64,000 nucleotides of DNA from Ohtaekwangia sp. (GCA_021155195.1 JAJNPV010000042.1:930001-994000); one strand, 5' to 3'. Shown: positions 17,689 through 26,740, counted from the stretch's first letter. Notes: generated by a model not told the origin, from the sequence alone. Numbers and translations are program-made.

Positions 17689-17952
17689 TCAGGACTGAGT
17701 TTGATGGAGTGAGTTTACCAACGCAACATACTCTTCCATTGCTTTCTCTTTCGAAGTGCCCTTGCGTTCAGCCCAGGCATCAAACTTAGCAATAGCCTTG
17801 AAGTCAAACCCACCGGGTCTATCCCCTGTTACATCTCCATCCGTAGCTTGTTTGAAGAGCGCATATAATTTTAAGAGATCTTCATTGGACGGTCGTTGTG
17901 TCAATTCTTTCGAACGAACAACGGCTGTATTAAAATCATCAACAAGTGCCAT
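17689..17952 (-). CDS. Acyl-CoA-binding protein (ACBP)
   Basis: Four-helix acyl-CoA-binding protein of 87 residues that buffers long-chain acyl-CoA esters in the cytoplasm. The diagnostic LLKLYALFKQATDGD with the ligand-contacting Tyr and Lys near residues 31-35, followed by KFDAWAERKG, are clear. ACBPs are mostly eukaryotic but occur in a minority of bacteria, Cytophagales among them. It is directly downstream of the citrate synthase terminator and upstream of rsmE. Confidence 0.92.
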   Translation of the reverse strand: MALVDDFNTAVVRSKELTQRPSNEDLLKLYALFKQATDGDVTGDRPGGFDFKAIAKFDAWAERKGTSKEKAMEEYVALVNSLHQTQS

Positions 17953-17970
17953 GTATTATGAGTTTTGGAT

Positions 17971-18000
17971 TAAAAGAAAAGGCTGGATAAACCAGCCTTA
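17971..18000 (-). terminator. Terminator of citrate synthase gene
   Basis: Read on the minus strand, aaggctgg and ccagcctt pair around a 5-nt loop and are followed by a T-rich tract (ttttctttta). It lies about 25 bp past the citrate synthase stop and so separates it from ACBP. Confidence 0.85.
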
Positions 18001-18024
18001 AAGATAATCCTTAAATGGTATTTC

Positions 18025-19311
18025 CTAACGCTTATCAAGCGCAACATATGGTCGGTAATTTGCCCCTGTATAAATCTGACGAGGACGGCCAATCGGCTCT
18101 TTGTTCTCACGTAATTCTTTCCATTGAGCAATCCAGCCTGGCAGGCGGCCAATCGCAAACATAACCGTAAACATATCAACAGGAATACCCAACGCCCGGT
18201 AAATGATACCTGAGTAGAAATCAACATTTGGATATAATTTGCGCTCAATGAAGTAAGGATCGCGTAAAGCAACTTCTTCAAGCTTGCGGGCGATTTCAAG
18301 AGTAGGATCGTTAACACCTAATTTCTCAAGTACATCATCTGCTGCCTTCTTGATAATCTTGGCACGCGGGTCGAAGTTTTTATAAACTCGATGGCCAAAG
18401 CCCATTAATCGGAAAGGATCGTTTTTATCCTTTGCTTTATTGATCCACTTGTCAGTATCACCACCATCTTTCTTAATTTGTTCAAGCATCAAGATCACCT
18501 CCTGATTAGCGCCACCATGTAGCGGGCCCCAGAGGGCATTGATACCTGCCGAAATTGATGAATAGATACTTGCCTTGGAAGAACCAACGATTCGAACAGT
18601 AGACGTAGAGCAGTTTTGTTCGTGATCGGCATGAAGAATCAACAATTTATCAAGTGCTGCAGAAACCACCGGATCGATTTCGAAATCTTCGGCAGGCAAA
18701 GCAAACATCATCTTCAAAAAGCGCGAGCAGTAATCCAATGAATTATCCGGATAGTTTACGGGATGCCCCACTGCATTTTTATATGCCCACGCAGCAAACG
18801 TTGGCATCTTAGCCAATGAACGAATCATGCTTAAGTAAACTCCGTCCGTTGCCCGATTAGGGTCAAGTGCTTCCGGGTAAAATGCAGTCTGTGCACAAAA
18901 CAGGGAAGCCAGCACACCCATGGGGTGAGATGTAGATGGAAAGCCATCTAATATTTTCTTGATATCCTCATGAACCATTGTGTGGTTCTTGATATCCGTG
19001 GTGAATTTTTTTAGTTGCTCGGGAGTTGGCAAGTCACCAAAAATCAACAAGTAGGAGACTTCAAGGAAGGATGACTTGTCAGCCAGGTCTTCGATAGAAT
19101 ACCCCCGGTAGCGAAGAATTCCCTTATCACCATCCAGAAAGGTAATGGCACTTTTTGTTGCTCCGGTATTTTTATATCCAAAGTCTAAGGTTACCGCACC
19201 TGTGGTTTCCAGCAGGTTGCTAATGTCTATACCTTGCTCGTTTTCGGAGCCAACAACGATTGGAAACGTATAGGACTTTCCATCGATGATTAATTCAGCA
19301 GTCTTCGCCAT
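18025..19311 (-). CDS. gltA: Citrate synthase
   Basis: Condenses oxaloacetate and acetyl-CoA at the entry of the TCA cycle. The 428-residue protein is of the hexameric type II class. An N-terminal small domain is followed by ILHADHEQNCSTSTVRIVGS, LWGPLHGGANQEVI and the GFGHRVYKNFDPRA active-site loop; a late VDFYSGIIYRALGIP carries the catalytic Asp region. Complete. Upstream, TATCTTTA is one mismatch from the -7 consensus. A terminator follows, so it is probably monocistronic. Confidence 0.97.
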   Translation of the reverse strand: MAKTAELIIDGKSYTFPIVVGSENEQGIDISNLLETTGAVTLDFGYKNTGATKSAITFLDGDKGILRYRGYSIEDLADKSSFLEVSYLLIFGDLPTPEQLKKFTTDIKNHTMVHEDIKKILDGFPSTSHPMGVLASLFCAQTAFYPEALDPNRATDGVYLSMIRSLAKMPTFAAWAYKNAVGHPVNYPDNSLDYCSRFLKMMFALPAEDFEIDPVVSAALDKLLILHADHEQNCSTSTVRIVGSSKASIYSSISAGINALWGPLHGGANQEVILMLEQIKKDGGDTDKWINKAKDKNDPFRLMGFGHRVYKNFDPRAKIIKKAADDVLEKLGVNDPTLEIARKLEEVALRDPYFIERKLYPNVDFYSGIIYRALGIPVDMFTVMFAIGRLPGWIAQWKELRENKEPIGRPRQIYTGANYRPYVALDKR

Positions 19312-19379
19312 GATTCAAAATTTAAACTTTCGTTTTAAAGATAGAACGTTAGGTTTTTAAAAAAAATGGTTGGGTAGAA

Positions 19380-20195
19380 TTAGTTGTTCCCCAATATCAG
19401 CGGCATGCCATCTTTTCCCGAACCGACCACAATAATTTTGCTATTCGGAGATTTAGAGAGTTCTAAAGTGGCCTCTATACCTCTCATTTTCAATAGTTTG
19501 TCTGTCAAGCTATTGTTGATAATGTTGTTTGCACGCGACTCACCTTCAGCGGCAATTCTTTTTCTTTCAGCTTCACTTTTTTCTTTGTCTAACCGGAATT
19601 GGTATGCCAGTGCTTCTTGTTCTTGCTGCAATTTATTTTCAATGGCCTGTTTGATTTGCTCAGGCAAAGCGATTGACCGAATCAATACGGCAGTTGTATG
19701 AACGTTATTCTTGTTTAGAATGGCCTCGGTTTCAGTTTTTATAGCCACTTCCACTTCGGCTCGTTTGGTTGAGTAAATTTCCTCTGCCGTATATCTACCC
19801 ATTACCTGGCGTACTGTAGAGCGAACTTCTGGAATAACCAATACAGTTTCATAGTTCGTTGTGAATTGTTCGTGGATGTAACCGATTTTTTCGGGGATAG
19901 GAAAGTAGCGAACCGTAATATCAATGTGGATAGATAATCCGTTTTTATCGAGCACATCCATGTTCTCTTCCGAAGACATCTCGTTTACCCGATAGGTATA
20001 GATTTCATTCCAGGGTGCCTTCATGTGTGTGCCGGGTCCTACAATATTGTCCCGATCTAAACCTTTCCCAAAAGGAAAGAATACAACAGCTCGTTCCGTT
20101 GCACTAATGGTGTAAAACAGACTAGACGAAAGCGCCAGTATTACAATAAATGCAATGACGCCTATAATTAGGAATGGTAATCTTTTGTTATTCAT
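19380..20195 (-). CDS. Prohibitin / SPFH-domain membrane protein
   Basis: Membrane-anchored scaffold protein of 271 residues. An uncleaved N-terminal segment (about 8-29, IIGVIAFIVILALSSSLFY) precedes the SPFH domain with ATERAVVFFPFGKGLD and IPEVRSTVRQVMGRYTAEEI. A charged coiled-coil region (QQEQEALAYQFRLDKEKSEA) follows. Prohibitin-type proteins form ring-like membrane assemblies that modulate proteases such as FtsH in other bacteria; that partner is not adjacent here. Last minus-strand gene before citrate synthase, 68 bp from it. Confidence 0.88.
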   Translation of the reverse strand: MNNKRLPFLIIGVIAFIVILALSSSLFYTISATERAVVFFPFGKGLDRDNIVGPGTHMKAPWNEIYTYRVNEMSSEENMDVLDKNGLSIHIDITVRYFPIPEKIGYIHEQFTTNYETVLVIPEVRSTVRQVMGRYTAEEIYSTKRAEVEVAIKTETEAILNKNNVHTTAVLIRSIALPEQIKQAIENKLQQEQEALAYQFRLDKEKSEAERKRIAAEGESRANNIINNSLTDKLLKMRGIEATLELSKSPNSKIIVVGSGKDGMPLILGNN

Positions 20196-20342
20196 AGTTG
20201 TGTTTAGTTTGATTAAAGCTCGTGATAAGCCAAGTCGGGCAAGTTACCAATTATTATCATTCTTTCTGCCCTCGATTGCATGGAATGATGAGATCTGATG
20301 TAAATGGGCTGGAGCAAAAGCACTGGCCGTATAAAGGAAATA

Positions 20343-20369
20343 AAAAGAGCGACTCCAGGTCGCTCTTTT
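20343..20369 (-). terminator. Terminator after lysine-rich histone-like gene
   Basis: aaaagagcgac and gtcgctctttt pair over 11 bp around a 5-nt loop. The stem ends in T runs on both strands. It lies 20 bp past the stop of the minus-strand histone-like gene. Confidence 0.9.
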
Positions 20370-20389
20370 ATAACAAGATGCTTTCAGAA

Positions 20390-20671
20390 TTACATTGGCA
20401 TTCCAGTTCCTTCTGTTGGAGTCTCAACAGGAGCTGGTGCTGGCGGAGGAGTTGCTACAGGAGCCTTTTTTACAACTTTTCTTTTAGCTGGTTTTTTGGC
20501 CACTTTCTTTGCAACCTTCTTAACCACTTTTTTAGCTGCCTTTTTAACTTTCTTCGCTACCTTCTTAGTTTTCTTTGCCACTTTCTTCACTACTTTTTTT
20601 GCCGATTTCTTTGCTGCCTTCTTAGGTTTTGCTTTCCCTTTTTTGGCTGCCTTTTTTGCTTTCTTTGCCAT
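20390..20671 (-). CDS. Lysine/alanine-rich histone H1-like protein
   Basis: Protein of 93 residues whose first 70 positions are almost only Lys, Ala and Val in KKAAKK- and KKVAKK-type repeats, like the C-terminal domain of histone H1 and like bacterial AlgP/HphA-type proteins. It ends with a proline-rich tail (ATPPPAPAPVETP). Non-specific nucleic acid binding is expected. The composition causes long antisense frames, which I reject. It has its own terminator and lies between mnmE and the prohibitin gene. Confidence 0.85.
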   Translation of the reverse strand: MAKKAKKAAKKGKAKPKKAAKKSAKKVVKKVAKKTKKVAKKVKKAAKKVVKKVAKKVAKKPAKRKVVKKAPVATPPPAPAPVETPTEGTGMPM

Positions 20672-20748
20672 GATGCGTTAGTTTATTTTTTATTATCTGG
20701 TTAAAGACGGAGTTATAAAAAACTCTTCATTGTAAAAGTACTTCAGAA

Positions 20749-22122
20749 TTATTTACCGATGCAAAAGTTTGCAAAGATATTTTCAAGTAAATCATCACTT
20801 GTTATCTCACCTGTTATCTCGCCCAGAAAATGCAGGGCCTGGCGAATGTCCATCGCAAGAAAATCACCCGTGATTTCTGAGTTCAATCCAACCACAACTC
20901 GATCCAATGCCTCTTGAGTTTCGGTGAGTTTTTGATAGTGACGTAGGTTTGTTACCAATACATCACCTTGCTTTACTGCATGAATGTTAAACTTGGATAA
21001 GATCACTTCTTTTAGGGTATCCAAATTGGTTTTGCTTGCCGCAGAAATTAGTATAAAATCTTGATTTTCAATTCCTTTAAGTAGTTTCTCAGGAGCTTTG
21101 TCTAACTTGTTCCCAACTTTAATAACGGGTACTCCCAATGCTTTTAGTTCTTGTTCTTCCTGATCGATTTCATCAATCGTAGTGTTCGAGAGATCGAACA
21201 CATACAAGATCAAAGACGCAGCTTTCATACGTTCGCGTGTGCGCGATACGCCCATAGCTTCGATAATGTCTATAGTATCGCGAAGGCCTGCTGTGTCCAT
21301 AAACCGAAATATAATGCCACCTAGTGTGATCTCATCTTCAATAACATCGCGTGTGGTGCCAGGTATTTCAGAGACTATTGCCTTCTCTTCATTGAGCAAT
21401 GCATTGAGCAGTGTTGATTTACCCGCATTTGGTTTACCCGCAATTACGGTAGGGATACCATTTTTTATCACATTGCCCTGATCAAAGGAAGTAATCAGTC
21501 GCTTGATGTAGGTTTGAATCTTTTCAACCAATTGAAACAAATCGTTTCGCTTGGCGAACTCTACATCCTCTTCGCCAAAGTCAAGTTCAAGTTCAATTAA
21601 GGAAGCAAAGTGTATTAACTCTTCCCGCAAAAATTTGATTTCCTTAGAGAATCCTCCTCGCATCTGATTAAGAGCGGCCTGCCTGGCATTATCATTCTCG
21701 GCATGAATTAAATCAGCAACCGCTTCGGCCTGAGCTAAATCAAAGCGACCGTTCATAAATGCTCGTTTCGTAAACTCTCCGGGCTCAGCTAATCGGGCGC
21801 CTTGTTTTAAAAAGAGTTTGATGATTTCTCTAATAATTACTGGCGATCCATGGCATGAAATCTCAATCGAGTTTTCTTTGGTAAATGAGTTAGGCTCTTT
21901 GAAAAGGGAGACTAAGACTTCATCAATGGCTTTATCCCCCTCACCAAGAGTACCTAAATGGATAGTATGCGATGCTTGATCGGTTAATGCTTTGCCGGTA
22001 AATGCTTTTTGGGTAATCCGGATCGCATCTTTTCCGGAAAGGCGGATAACAGCCAGGCCACTTACACCCTGGGGTGTAGCAAGCGCAATGATCGTATCAT
22101 CCGGTAAATGTCCTTGAGCCAT
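20749..22122 (-). CDS. mnmE: tRNA modification GTPase MnmE
   Basis: With MnmG it forms the 5-carboxymethylaminomethyl group on wobble U34 of tRNAs. The 457-residue protein has the N-terminal tetrahydrofolate domain (DTIIALATPQGVSGLAVIR), a helical domain holding the GTPase insert with G1 GKPNAGKST, G3 DTAGLR and G4 NKLD, and ends in CIGK, the conserved catalytic cysteine motif. Complete and canonical. No mnmG in the window. Confidence 0.97.
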   Translation of the reverse strand: MAQGHLPDDTIIALATPQGVSGLAVIRLSGKDAIRITQKAFTGKALTDQASHTIHLGTLGEGDKAIDEVLVSLFKEPNSFTKENSIEISCHGSPVIIREIIKLFLKQGARLAEPGEFTKRAFMNGRFDLAQAEAVADLIHAENDNARQAALNQMRGGFSKEIKFLREELIHFASLIELELDFGEEDVEFAKRNDLFQLVEKIQTYIKRLITSFDQGNVIKNGIPTVIAGKPNAGKSTLLNALLNEEKAIVSEIPGTTRDVIEDEITLGGIIFRFMDTAGLRDTIDIIEAMGVSRTRERMKAASLILYVFDLSNTTIDEIDQEEQELKALGVPVIKVGNKLDKAPEKLLKGIENQDFILISAASKTNLDTLKEVILSKFNIHAVKQGDVLVTNLRHYQKLTETQEALDRVVVGLNSEITGDFLAMDIRQALHFLGEITGEITSDDLLENIFANFCIGK

Positions 22123-22172
22123 GCCGCAAGTTAATCAGGAATCAGCTTGTTGCCTGATACTAAATAAATTCA

Positions 22173-24077
22173 TCACTGGGCATCAATCGGTTCCCGAACA
22201 ATAAGAACAGGTATTTTTACGCGGTGCCGAACCGTATCTACTGTTGTTCCAAAAATCAAGTCCTTTATAAAGTTATGACCATGAGCTCCCATTACTAACA
22301 AATCAGATTTAAACTCTTTCACCATGGCTGGGATTTTCCGTTTCGGATTACCGTATCCAATCTTCATTTCGGCCTGATAACCCATTTCAGTAAGCTGTTT
22401 TACGTATTTGTTCAGCGCTTCCTTATCAATGCTAGATTCTTTATCAGCAATTGAACTTCCGTACACCATGGCACCCGCTGTTTCAACCACGTGTATCAGT
22501 AAATACTTTGCATTCTTCCCGCCCTGGGCGAAGGCACTTTGAATCGCGATGGAATCAACGTTAGTGAAATCAATCGTGATTGCAATTTGCTTATAGATAG
22601 GATTATTCAAATCACTCAATGTTACAGCTGTTCCGTGAGGAATGCGTGAAATCTTATCGGCACTTGGCTTATCAATCAATGGCTTTAGGGTAATGTACAC
22701 AAGAAGCAAAGCAGCCGCAATGCATAAGGGGATAACGGTTATCCAAATAATCCATGCATGATCCCCCGCAGCAATTAACCACCCTGTTACTTCCTGAATT
22801 ACTAACTGGACATTTAATCCTACTATTATCAAAGCTATTGTCCAAGCGGCAATTTGCACCCACAGTTTATTGGCAAAAACTCCCATTTTACCCTTGTCGC
22901 TAGTGAAGTGTATTAAAGGAATAATAGCAAAGCCAAGTTGAAGGCTCAATACCACTTGACTTAAAACCAAGAGTGCCCCTGTTTCACTTTCACCATAAAT
23001 GATAATGACCAGATAGGCCGGTATTATAGCGATGACCCTTGTAATTAATCTTCTCAGCCAGGGTGCAATCCGTAAGTTTAAATAACCTTCCATTACGATT
23101 TGTCCGGCTAAGGTTCCCGTTATCGTTGAGCTTTGTCCTGCCGCTACGAGAGCAACCCCAAATAAGAGCGGAGCCAGGTCTGTGCCGAGTAAGGGAGCTA
23201 ATAGTTTATGCGCATCTTGAATTTCAGCGACTTCAAACATGCCGGCCTTAAAGAAGGTAGATGCAGCAAGCACAAGAATGGCAGCATTCACAAAGAAAGC
23301 AGCATTGAGCGCTATGGCCGAATCAATAAAATTGTATTTGATAGCTGACCAGATACCTTTATGGGTAGACGAATCAATCCTTCGGGTTTGCACTAAGGAA
23401 GAATGCAGGTATAAGTTGTGGGGCATTACGGTTGCTCCTATGATACCAATGGCAATATAAAGCGCGGTATCGTTTGGCAATGAGGGAATAAAGCCGGTCA
23501 CTAACTCGCTCATATCGGGCTTAGCCAAAATCATTTCAACAAAAAAGGCACCACCTATAATAGCTACCAAGGCAATGATAAAAGCTTCCATTTTGCGCAT
23601 ACCATAGCTTTGCAGCACTAAAATGATGAGGGTATCTAATACGGTAAGTGACACGCCCCATATCAGTGGCAAGTCAAACAGTAATTGTAAGCCTATTGCC
23701 ATACCCAGAACCTCTGCTAAATCGCAGGCGGCAATGGCAATCTCGGCCATAAACCAAAGTGAATAGTTAATTGCCGGGCGATATTCACTGCGCGATGCTT
23801 GAGCAAGATCGAGTTGTCGGACTACTCCTAACCGGGCACTTAAACTTTGCAATAGCAAAGCCATTAAATTGGACATCAGTAAAACCCAAATAAGAGTATA
23901 TCCAAATTGGCTTCCTCCTGCAATGTCCGTAGCCCAGTTGCCCGGATCCATGTAGCCAACACTTACCAAGTAGGCAGGCCCGAGAAAAGCAAAAAGCTTC
24001 TTTATGCCTTTTCTGTTGGTAGCGTCCACACTTGCGTGGACTTCGCTTAATGATTTTCTGTTGGTTGACTCGTTCAT
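22173..24077 (-). CDS. Nramp-type metal transporter fused to universal stress domain
   Basis: Proton-coupled Mn2+/Fe2+ importer of 634 residues. The metal-site motif MDPGN lies at residues 43-47, and the second, MPHNLYLHS, near residue 218; about eleven membrane helices end near residue 465. The last 145 residues form a UspA-like domain with the nucleotide-binding pattern GAHGHNFIKDLIFGTT. Its first base overlaps the last base of the mntR stop, so translation is coupled. Regulation by that DtxR-type repressor is a well-supported inference. Confidence 0.93.
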   Translation of the reverse strand: MNESTNRKSLSEVHASVDATNRKGIKKLFAFLGPAYLVSVGYMDPGNWATDIAGGSQFGYTLIWVLLMSNLMALLLQSLSARLGVVRQLDLAQASRSEYRPAINYSLWFMAEIAIAACDLAEVLGMAIGLQLLFDLPLIWGVSLTVLDTLIILVLQSYGMRKMEAFIIALVAIIGGAFFVEMILAKPDMSELVTGFIPSLPNDTALYIAIGIIGATVMPHNLYLHSSLVQTRRIDSSTHKGIWSAIKYNFIDSAIALNAAFFVNAAILVLAASTFFKAGMFEVAEIQDAHKLLAPLLGTDLAPLLFGVALVAAGQSSTITGTLAGQIVMEGYLNLRIAPWLRRLITRVIAIIPAYLVIIIYGESETGALLVLSQVVLSLQLGFAIIPLIHFTSDKGKMGVFANKLWVQIAAWTIALIIVGLNVQLVIQEVTGWLIAAGDHAWIIWITVIPLCIAAALLLVYITLKPLIDKPSADKISRIPHGTAVTLSDLNNPIYKQIAITIDFTNVDSIAIQSAFAQGGKNAKYLLIHVVETAGAMVYGSSIADKESSIDKEALNKYVKQLTEMGYQAEMKIGYGNPKRKIPAMVKEFKSDLLVMGAHGHNFIKDLIFGTTVDTVRHRVKIPVLIVREPIDAQ

Positions 24078-24730
24078 TATTCAACAACTAAAATGTTTTG
24101 AGAAACTTCTTTGGAGATGAATACACGGTGATCATCGATAAGTACTTCCATTGAATCGTCATACGCCTCTTTACCCAAAATCTTAAGCTTTGTACCAGGC
24201 TTGGCTCCAATCTTATCCAGGTACTTGAGCAGGTTTGAATCTGAATCTTTTACAGCGGCTATCTTCCCCTGATAACCAATGTTTAATTGATCAATAGCAA
24301 TTTTAGGAAGTACTTTCAGTTTTCCTTTGTTATCAGGTATGGGATCCCCATGAGGGTCTACTTTGGGAAAGCCAAGGAATTCATCTAACTTTTCAATGAG
24401 CCTATTAGAATTTATGTGTTCTAATTGTTCAGCTACTTCATGTACTTCATCCCAGCTAAAGCCAAGCTTTTCCACCAGAAAGGTTTCCCAAAGGCGATGT
24501 TTACGAATCACCATCAGGGCTTCGTTTTTGCCTTTTGAAGTAACATTTACACCGTAATATTTCTCGTAGTTGATTACCGTTTTAGCGGAAAGCTTCTTAA
24601 TCATGTCCGTTACTGAGGCAGCCTTCGTATTCATGGCTGCAGCAAGATCATTTGTCAATACAGATTTAGATCCTCCGTCAGATAGGTGATAGATTGCTTT
24701 GAGGTAGTTTTCTTCAGTAAGACTAAGCAC
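24077..24730 (-). CDS. mntR: DtxR/MntR-family metal-dependent repressor
   Basis: Metal-sensing transcription factor of 217 residues. It has an N-terminal winged helix (SLTEENYLKAIYHLSDGG and VTDMIKKLSAKTVINYEKYYGV), a dimerisation and metal-binding helix region (WDEVHEVAEQLEHI) and a C-terminal FeoA/SH3-like domain from about residue 150. It heads the operon with the Nramp transporter and is preceded by palindromes of DtxR-box type over its promoter, so autoregulation is likely. The effector (Mn or Fe) cannot be decided from sequence; Mn is favoured by the Nramp partner. Confidence 0.93.
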   Translation of the reverse strand: MLSLTEENYLKAIYHLSDGGSKSVLTNDLAAAMNTKAASVTDMIKKLSAKTVINYEKYYGVNVTSKGKNEALMVIRKHRLWETFLVEKLGFSWDEVHEVAEQLEHINSNRLIEKLDEFLGFPKVDPHGDPIPDNKGKLKVLPKIAIDQLNIGYQGKIAAVKDSDSNLLKYLDKIGAKPGTKLKILGKEAYDDSMEVLIDDHRVFISKEVSQNILVVE

Positions 24731-24749
24731 GTTTTATGGATTAATCTCA

Positions 24750-24796
24750 CAAAAGTATAATTTTTAGATTAGTCTAAAAATATTTTTAGACTAAAA
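24750..24796 (-). promoter_or_regulatory. mntR promoter with two operator-like palindromes
   Basis: On the minus strand TACTTTTG (24757-24750) is an exact TAnnTTTG -7 element. Directly upstream lies tttttagattagtctaaaaa (24761-24780), an imperfect dyad with 8-bp arms resembling the DtxR core TTAGxTTAGxCTAA. A second dyad, ttttag-a-ctaaaa, follows at 24784-24796 and overlaps the stop codon of the glycosyltransferase gene. Binding would block the -33 region. Confidence 0.8.
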
Positions 24797-25895
24797 TTTT
24801 ACTGATTGTGCTTAACAGTTTAACTTCTTCTGATTCCCATGATACATCTGTTGGTGTTAAACCATAAAAGATAGAGGTCTTCATTTTGGCTAGTACTTCT
24901 TCTGGCTGATAATTGTTGAATCGCAATGTAAGCGCTGCCTGATAGGGTCGGCAAATCGTAGTCCAAGGCTCATAATCCTCAAGAATTATTGGCAGGCCAC
25001 AAGCCAGATATTCATATAGTTTGGTAGGAATCCGGTTTTCAATATGAGTGGAGGCTGGGTAGGAAATGACCCCGAAATCTGCGGAAGCGATTGCTTCTAA
25101 AATTTGATTGTGCGGCACAAGTGCTTTGCCTCCAACTAAGGTAATATATGGATGTTCTGAAATTGACTTTTGGATACGATTAAGGGTGGGGGCGATGGCA
25201 CAATAGCCTATTATTTTTAGCTCTATGCGAACGTCAATTTTGTGAAGTTTCTTTGTCAGATCTATCGCCTCAAAAACACCTGTGCTTTCGGCAAGTGTAC
25301 CGCTAAAAATCAGTTTGATTTTATCGGGAGAAGTTGCTCGCTTAAATCCCATAGGAAGAAGTGTTTTATTTTCTAAAATAATTTGTTTCCCCTGTGTAAA
25401 AGTAAGTTCGTGCCCGTACGTTTTTTCGGCCAGAAAGAATGCATGAAACAGGGGAGAAGTTAGCTTCTCTTTGAGTCGTACCCAACCTGCAATCAGGTGC
25501 CTGATTCCAAAAGGAAAAGCTGTAGTATGAAGGATGTTGCGCCAATAATTTTCTTGAATATCATAGATAATCCTGGTGCCAAATAATATTCTGTTTATGA
25601 TGCTAACTATCAATAATTCATGGGTATTAACTATCAATACTTTAGGTTTTACTTTATATACTTTTTGGAGAACTCTCCAAGAGGCTAACAGTCTGGATAG
25701 GCTAAGTCTTTTGAAAGAATTGAGTGGAAGTTGAGTGATGTTTTCGTGCTTGTTAATTGTGTTTATACTGGGGTATCCAATAACAAAAATTTCGTAGTCA
25801 TTTACCTTTGAAAGTGTGCCTGCTATCTTCTCAAACATGCGGGTATCATCCACTGGTTTAAGAATGGAGGCAAGGACTATTCTTGGTTTTTTCAT
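24786..25895 (-). CDS. GT4-like glycosyltransferase
   Basis: GT-B fold glycosyltransferase of 369 residues. The N-terminal half has PRIVLASILKPVDDTRMFEK and VNTHELLIVSIINRILF. The donor-binding half has LIFSGTLAESTGVFEAIDL and PTKLYEYLACGLPIILED, the typical E-x7-E-like motif of GT4 with one position altered. Acceptor and product unknown; cell-surface glycan assembly is likely. It is transcribed away from dapD with only 32 bp between the two starts. Its stop lies inside an mntR operator-like site. Confidence 0.82.
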   Translation of the reverse strand: MKKPRIVLASILKPVDDTRMFEKIAGTLSKVNDYEIFVIGYPSINTINKHENITQLPLNSFKRLSLSRLLASWRVLQKVYKVKPKVLIVNTHELLIVSIINRILFGTRIIYDIQENYWRNILHTTAFPFGIRHLIAGWVRLKEKLTSPLFHAFFLAEKTYGHELTFTQGKQIILENKTLLPMGFKRATSPDKIKLIFSGTLAESTGVFEAIDLTKKLHKIDVRIELKIIGYCAIAPTLNRIQKSISEHPYITLVGGKALVPHNQILEAIASADFGVISYPASTHIENRIPTKLYEYLACGLPIILEDYEPWTTICRPYQAALTLRFNNYQPEEVLAKMKTSIFYGLTPTDVSWESEEVKLLSTISKILV

Positions 25896-25927
25896 TTATT
25901 GCAAGCTGGTTTAAAAATAGGATATAA

Positions 25928-26740
25928 ATGGAACTGAAAGAATTAATTGAAAAGGCCTGGTTGGATCGTGAATTACTAAAGTCTTCTGAGACTCAAAATG
26001 CCGTGCGCGAAGTTGTCAAATTACTCGATGGTGGGAAGCTACGGGTAGCGGAGCCAGCGGGCGATAATTGGGTTGTTAATGAATGGATTAAAAAAGCAGT
26101 GATCTTGTACTTTCCCATTCAACAAATGGAGGTTATTGAAGTAGGGCCTTTTGAGTTTCATGACAAGATTGCCCTTAAAAAAGACTACAAGAATTTAGGT
26201 GTTCGGGTTGTACCTCACGCCATTGCGCGCCATGGGTCATTTGTTAATCGTGGTGTGATAATGATGCCTTCCTATATCAATATTGGAGCCTATGTAGATG
26301 AAGGTACAATGGTTGACACCTGGGCAACTGTTGGCAGCTGTGCACAGGTAGGTAAGCATGTTCATTTAAGCGGAGGCGTTGGGTTGGGTGGTGTACTTGA
26401 GCCTATTCAGGCAGCTCCTGTCATTATTGAAGATAACGTTTTTGTTGGCTCACGATGTATAATTGTGGAAGGTGCCCGGGTTTGTAAAGAAGCAGTGCTT
26501 GGCGCTAATGTGGTATTAACAGCCAGTTCTAAGGTAATTGATGTAACAGGCCCTGAGCCTGTCGAGTATAAAGGATATGTTCCACCCCGCTCTGTAGTTA
26601 TTCCGGGTACGGTACCTAAAAAATTCCCTGCCGGGGAATATCAAGTTCCATGTGCCCTTATCATTGGCACACGCAAGGAAAGTACCGATAAGAAGACATC
26701 GCTTAACGATGCATTAAGGGAAAATAATGTTTCTGTGTAG
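25928..26740 (+). CDS. dapD: Tetrahydrodipicolinate N-succinyltransferase
   Basis: Left-handed beta-helix transferase of the succinylase branch of lysine and diaminopimelate synthesis. The 270-residue protein has an N-terminal helical domain and hexapeptide repeats from about residue 105 (IARHGSFVNRGVIMMPSYIN, VDEGTMVDTWATVGSCAQVG). GGVGLGGVLEPIQAAPVIIED is diagnostic for DapD. Complete. It is divergent from the GT4 gene and uses the product chain started by DapA at 13516. Confidence 0.97.
   Translation: MELKELIEKAWLDRELLKSSETQNAVREVVKLLDGGKLRVAEPAGDNWVVNEWIKKAVILYFPIQQMEVIEVGPFEFHDKIALKKDYKNLGVRVVPHAIARHGSFVNRGVIMMPSYINIGAYVDEGTMVDTWATVGSCAQVGKHVHLSGGVGLGGVLEPIQAAPVIIEDNVFVGSRCIIVEGARVCKEAVLGANVVLTASSKVIDVTGPEPVEYKGYVPPRSVVIPGTVPKKFPAGEYQVPCALIIGTRKESTDKKTSLNDALRENNVSV

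Noticed and set aside
20222..20704. Two plus-strand open frames rich in Phe, Leu and Cys
   Set aside because: They are antisense to the Lys/Ala-rich histone-like gene, whose codon repeats keep other frames open.
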